From Gnomoniopsis sp. IMI 355080 (Eukaryota; Ascomycota; Sordariomycetes; Diaporthales; Gnomoniaceae), in contig JAPEVC010000373.1 in assembly GCA_027946555.1 (NCBI GenBank), positions 1-21,796 of the forward strand: 21,796 bases of DNA. Reading direction: 5' to 3'. Under the pieces are notes generated by a model, which saw nothing but the letters and a program-made list of their open reading frames with translations, was not told the DNA's origin and searched no databases. Every line of letters starts with the position of its first letter. Position 1 is the first letter of the stretch. Both the position numbers and the translations under genes were made by a program. This document shows positions 21,501 through 21,796 of this stretch, in pieces.

Positions 21501-21796
21501 TATCAAAGTGCAGGCTACCGTGGCAGTTCCCATCAGGGTTCGCAAAACGCTGGATCTCGAGGCTCCCGTCTTTCAGACTATCAAAGTGCAGGCTACCGTG
21601 GCAGTTCCCATCAGGGTTCGCAAAACGCTGGATCTCGAGGCTCCCGTCTTTCAGACTATCAAAGTGCAGGCTACCGTGGCAGTTCCCATCAGGGTTCGCA
21701 AAACGCTGGATCTCGAGGCTCCCGTCTTTCAGACTATCAAAGTGCAGGCTACCGTGGCAGTTCCCATCAGGGTTCGCAAAACGCTGGATCTCGAGG
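15588..21796 (+). CDS. Very large unknown protein with coiled coils, Cys/His module array and repeat tail (3' end outside window)
   Basis: One frame is open from the ATG at 15588 to the window end: 2069 codons without a stop or need for an intron. An in-frame TGA at 15567 makes 15588 the first possible start (A at -3). I do not recognise the family. Visible in order: an acidic Ser/Asp/Glu-rich N-terminus (1-180); a compact segment with several Trp (~181-312, including ALRWWNAEDLEARF); coiled coil at ~361-405 and ~445-605, with an 18-residue internal duplication; a loop with LGDLLDSLWDD; long coiled coil at ~714-997; a helical/acidic region; a Cys pair region near 1285-1305; seven Cys/His modules at 1429-1608; Pro/Ser-rich linkers; CGCNCRCRGD near 1826; and a Ser/Gly/Gln/Tyr/Arg tail of perfect 26-residue repeats from 1941. 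No signal peptide or membrane helix is evident. A scaffold or nucleic-acid/zinc-binding role is plausible but unproven. Confidence 0.8.
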   Translation, partial: MSGQTPGQDDDGDASKSSSHSQQITTPLAGEFDTQESTEGDQEPTLHADEADARDLNYNDEKEEDEGEDDGNQGYDNSHVNDELPERPSSRQDFSTDEEGNTITFQQRRERYSRSPGLSHISEDSNETHELTSAAQGSGRQPATGSGIREDGPNDEGPDEKEPEAKGLEDEEPDDTQDDDTLADVAETRSRLFDSIIERIRDEGLYTNPQALTTARVMGTMPGEAALRWWNAEDLEARFLRTVEEFRQYNAQPRDDRTKLPVNLQNEITTQLQGLAYSLHGGTMLWLTQGLRSDTNWMMQMTDFIDRLLEDRPRAAPPSRAPSTGSNASGPERVLPFLDRRALRRRTRDDLVEMIIRQDDERRAEIDQLEADIEVATTQANAERDEAQADLKKLTDYTQQLRIVAHENGRNNRDLEGRPLQVERKPAGPTGHQQEDHDEYTDRIEVELDACNKGREKDAETIRHLRLEIVDLNASLDTAREDARLEVVGLNANLDNAREEACQALEQLHMLHQDGLNTNNRESTGALSGRELSGAPASEVSTNQDTTADRPPLKDNDAALEELRRDHRQELAQVRADYEKEINDLNKDIEDDQRRAQGNRQQSLKIDDEPLSGRESLEVSSSNQPAEGRESSGGSNSDNGRTPGVAPGLGDLLDSLWDDADASAELMAMTDQTHQQEQPGKAETDSAIGSAPLSPDPKGSPSESAERSLSAATANEARLQNMIQELTAANGTLRRRVNALEQQRDGATARTRQLEIHRNALQNALQDAIPRYEALQEQVAVLERNRTELQRALEENREFQQQQATDLERTRDTLQLHLASSQTAREADQDIAVTGPPTTEALRQRVDDLEAANRILRDQLATEQQRFADVDQERSRLQTMVDNDFEVYQGLLNDSSPLRFRNRSQGQALARTTRERDEAREALESARDNLENSEITVQAAEAERNQAVFELQDAEARFEEQTTTLQRAIEERDGSQQLLTDLRRQLRECQEHRAAQSSRPTVHDPEQADHLVDRLLQVINELRQFAPQSHEIAQFATIMVQTGRRAPAELEAELQRVTDLAENVRWPNADLDITPEQRGDPEQPTGDLEAWLRTVEAAIDDSVRLSAAVGSLRVAVELWNFINPPERSGSRGSLPADPGSERDHSQAGPPSSRASKSSTTSSANNRERDALLDAAAQVATQYAHDHPESPLNEAQRLILAGQAADLYLRRLMGEQSISDSDGEASEWKRDETPSLVTDGGDDVQSSSARNHSVRRPDRNRPLYLDSAWERVHPTGPCDDCVPVLRFPVAFFPGGVDPGPCRCGPADTIDPHIAESRSSGARSVAFSDGHGADDQNGPGGNTKFPQGILKKPRSIDTAKAKASRRAPIRSPYPRRARSLPAWNAAQLPSPRQTQRSQSTKSAGSRSSSPLPSRQLSNVVSVPITPVRKSCCEHFDELKRLCGCNGGCGDHRCCEHWDLTGVCKCKGICHVPCCKDWDKDTRRCVCGLSCKEHTAKKCCPCGFKPDVVPHVCACDKTCRDHAVCEDFRIFKPRQLACMSGCEAFKKNGECEHGGDCQQSPCESHPCCIHHIKEDGRAYCGCGKTCIVHVCCSHWLMGFKTCECQGTCEDHLPVIPQPLRRHFRDVAAVAESPTSPPSLVTGLYFPTGRTYPRQEGQAYDWNQVVQSNMDLLRSHGLLGSSGEIMVPAEVPANGPPQRVHLASALPVQGSPTPGNRQAVRVRSQASQNALVSLATSTAPPAPPGAYQASLRDGSGFPHGARNQRGGLGLRDNALPDVPQPDTSRLLSDSLLDFQGPQPDFGDDDGKDSARSAQVSPRPAACAGGAYVGCGCNCRCRGDAFNVLTGPGGRFAFYTCRRMHGGGAEQSAVDEDDDNKKDIDSTEAAGGSSGYSQDSRSATRSRESSRQTSQHETGSRQDSQILDSPGASSHRSSQRESQIVGSQSSRLSDYQSAGYRGSSHQGSQNAGSRGSRLSDYQSAGYRGSSHQGSQNAGSRGSRLSDYQSAGYRGSSHQGSQNAGSRGSRLSDYQSAGYRGSSHQGSQNAGSRGSRLSDYQSAGYRGSSHQGSQNAGSR
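16986..17093 (+). repeat. 54-bp tandem duplication inside a coiled coil
   Basis: Bases 16986-17039 and 17040-17093 are two diverged copies of a 54-bp (18-residue) unit. The protein reads LEIVDLNASLDTAREDAR and then LEVVGLNANLDNAREEAC. Eighteen residues is not a whole number of heptads, so the duplication shifts the heptad phase (a stutter-like change). It shows the coiled-coil part has grown by local duplication. Confidence 0.75.
19872..20411 (+). repeat. Array of about seven Cys/His modules, likely zinc-binding
   Basis: Residues 1429-1608 of the large protein contain repeated modules with the pattern C-x2-[H/D/C]-x6-10-C-x-C-x3-C-x2-H, each usually preceded by an extra Cys and followed by an aromatic residue. 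Starts are near residues 1429, 1451, 1471, 1496, 1521, 1564 and 1588. Module 1 reads CCEHFDELKRLCGCNGGCGD then H; module 7 reads CCSHWLMGFKTCECQGTCED then H. Module 2 has a shortened end (ICHVP), and module 5 is longer and degenerate. The spacing resembles parts of B-box or RING fingers but matches no family I know. Zinc binding is inferred from ligand order. Confidence 0.7.
21408..21796 (+). repeat. Perfect 78-bp in-frame tandem repeat (minisatellite), running off the window
   Basis: Units begin at 21408, 21486, 21564, 21642 and 21720; four are complete and the fifth is 77 of 78 bases. All visible copies are identical. Each encodes 26 residues beginning SRLSDYQSAGYRGSSHQGSQ and ending NAGSRG. 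Upstream, 21350-21407 encodes a diverged relative (ASSHRSSQRESQIVGSQS), so the array grew from a degenerate edge. Perfect identity points to recent expansion or homogenisation, and copy number is likely to differ between strains. Confidence 0.95.

Noticed and set aside
15588..21796. Large frame as a retrotransposon Gag or other mobile element
   Set aside because: The Cys/His spacing is not a CCHC knuckle, and there is no reverse transcriptase, integrase, protease or terminal repeat in the window.
21408..21796. 78-bp repeats as a CRISPR array
   Set aside because: The copies are contiguous with no spacers, keep an open frame and lie in a eukaryotic coding region.

Overview
The window looks like nuclear DNA of a filamentous ascomycete (Pezizomycotina; Dothideomycetes is my guess, not shown). 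The reasons are short spliceosomal introns of 53-161 bp with GT...AG ends and CTAAC/CTGAC-like branch sites, pyrimidine-rich promoters, purine at -3 before start codons, and a set of single-copy fungal housekeeping genes. I see no bacterial operons, tRNA or rRNA genes, transposon ends or CRISPR arrays.

Layout, left to right. 1-1170: upstream region with no convincing gene; its second half is a CT-rich promoter. 1171-3271 (+): Cti6-like PHD-finger subunit of the Rpd3L histone deacetylase complex, three exons. 3835-5688 (-): decayed MYND zinc-finger gene with five frameshifts and three in-frame stops. 5689-6648: gene-free. 6649-7830 (-): Mtg1-type mitochondrial ribosome-assembly GTPase. 8340-9666 (+): Etr1/MECR-type mitochondrial 2-enoyl thioester reductase, divergent from mtg1. 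9877-12779 (-): Vps34 class III PI 3-kinase, three exons. 13233-14460 (+): Nse4, the kleisin of Smc5-Smc6, two exons, sharing a 453-bp divergent promoter with vps34 and carrying a pair of MluI cell-cycle boxes. 14461-15587: gene-poor, with a 16-base C tract. 15588 to the window end (+): one open frame of at least 2069 codons with no stop.

The genes do not form one pathway. mtg1 and etr1 are a divergent pair with a shared theme (mitochondrial translation and mitochondrial fatty-acid synthesis). The rest are chromatin (cti6), membrane traffic and autophagy (vps34) and genome stability (nse4).

The unusual part is the right-hand 6.2 kb. It encodes a very large protein that I do not recognise: an acidic N-terminus, a compact Trp-rich segment, long coiled coils, an array of about seven Cys/His modules (C-x2-[H/D/C]-x6-10-C-x-C-x3-C-x2-H), and a Ser/Gly/Gln/Tyr/Arg-rich tail built from perfect 78-bp (26-residue) tandem repeats that run off the window. 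It is the best candidate here for something undescribed.
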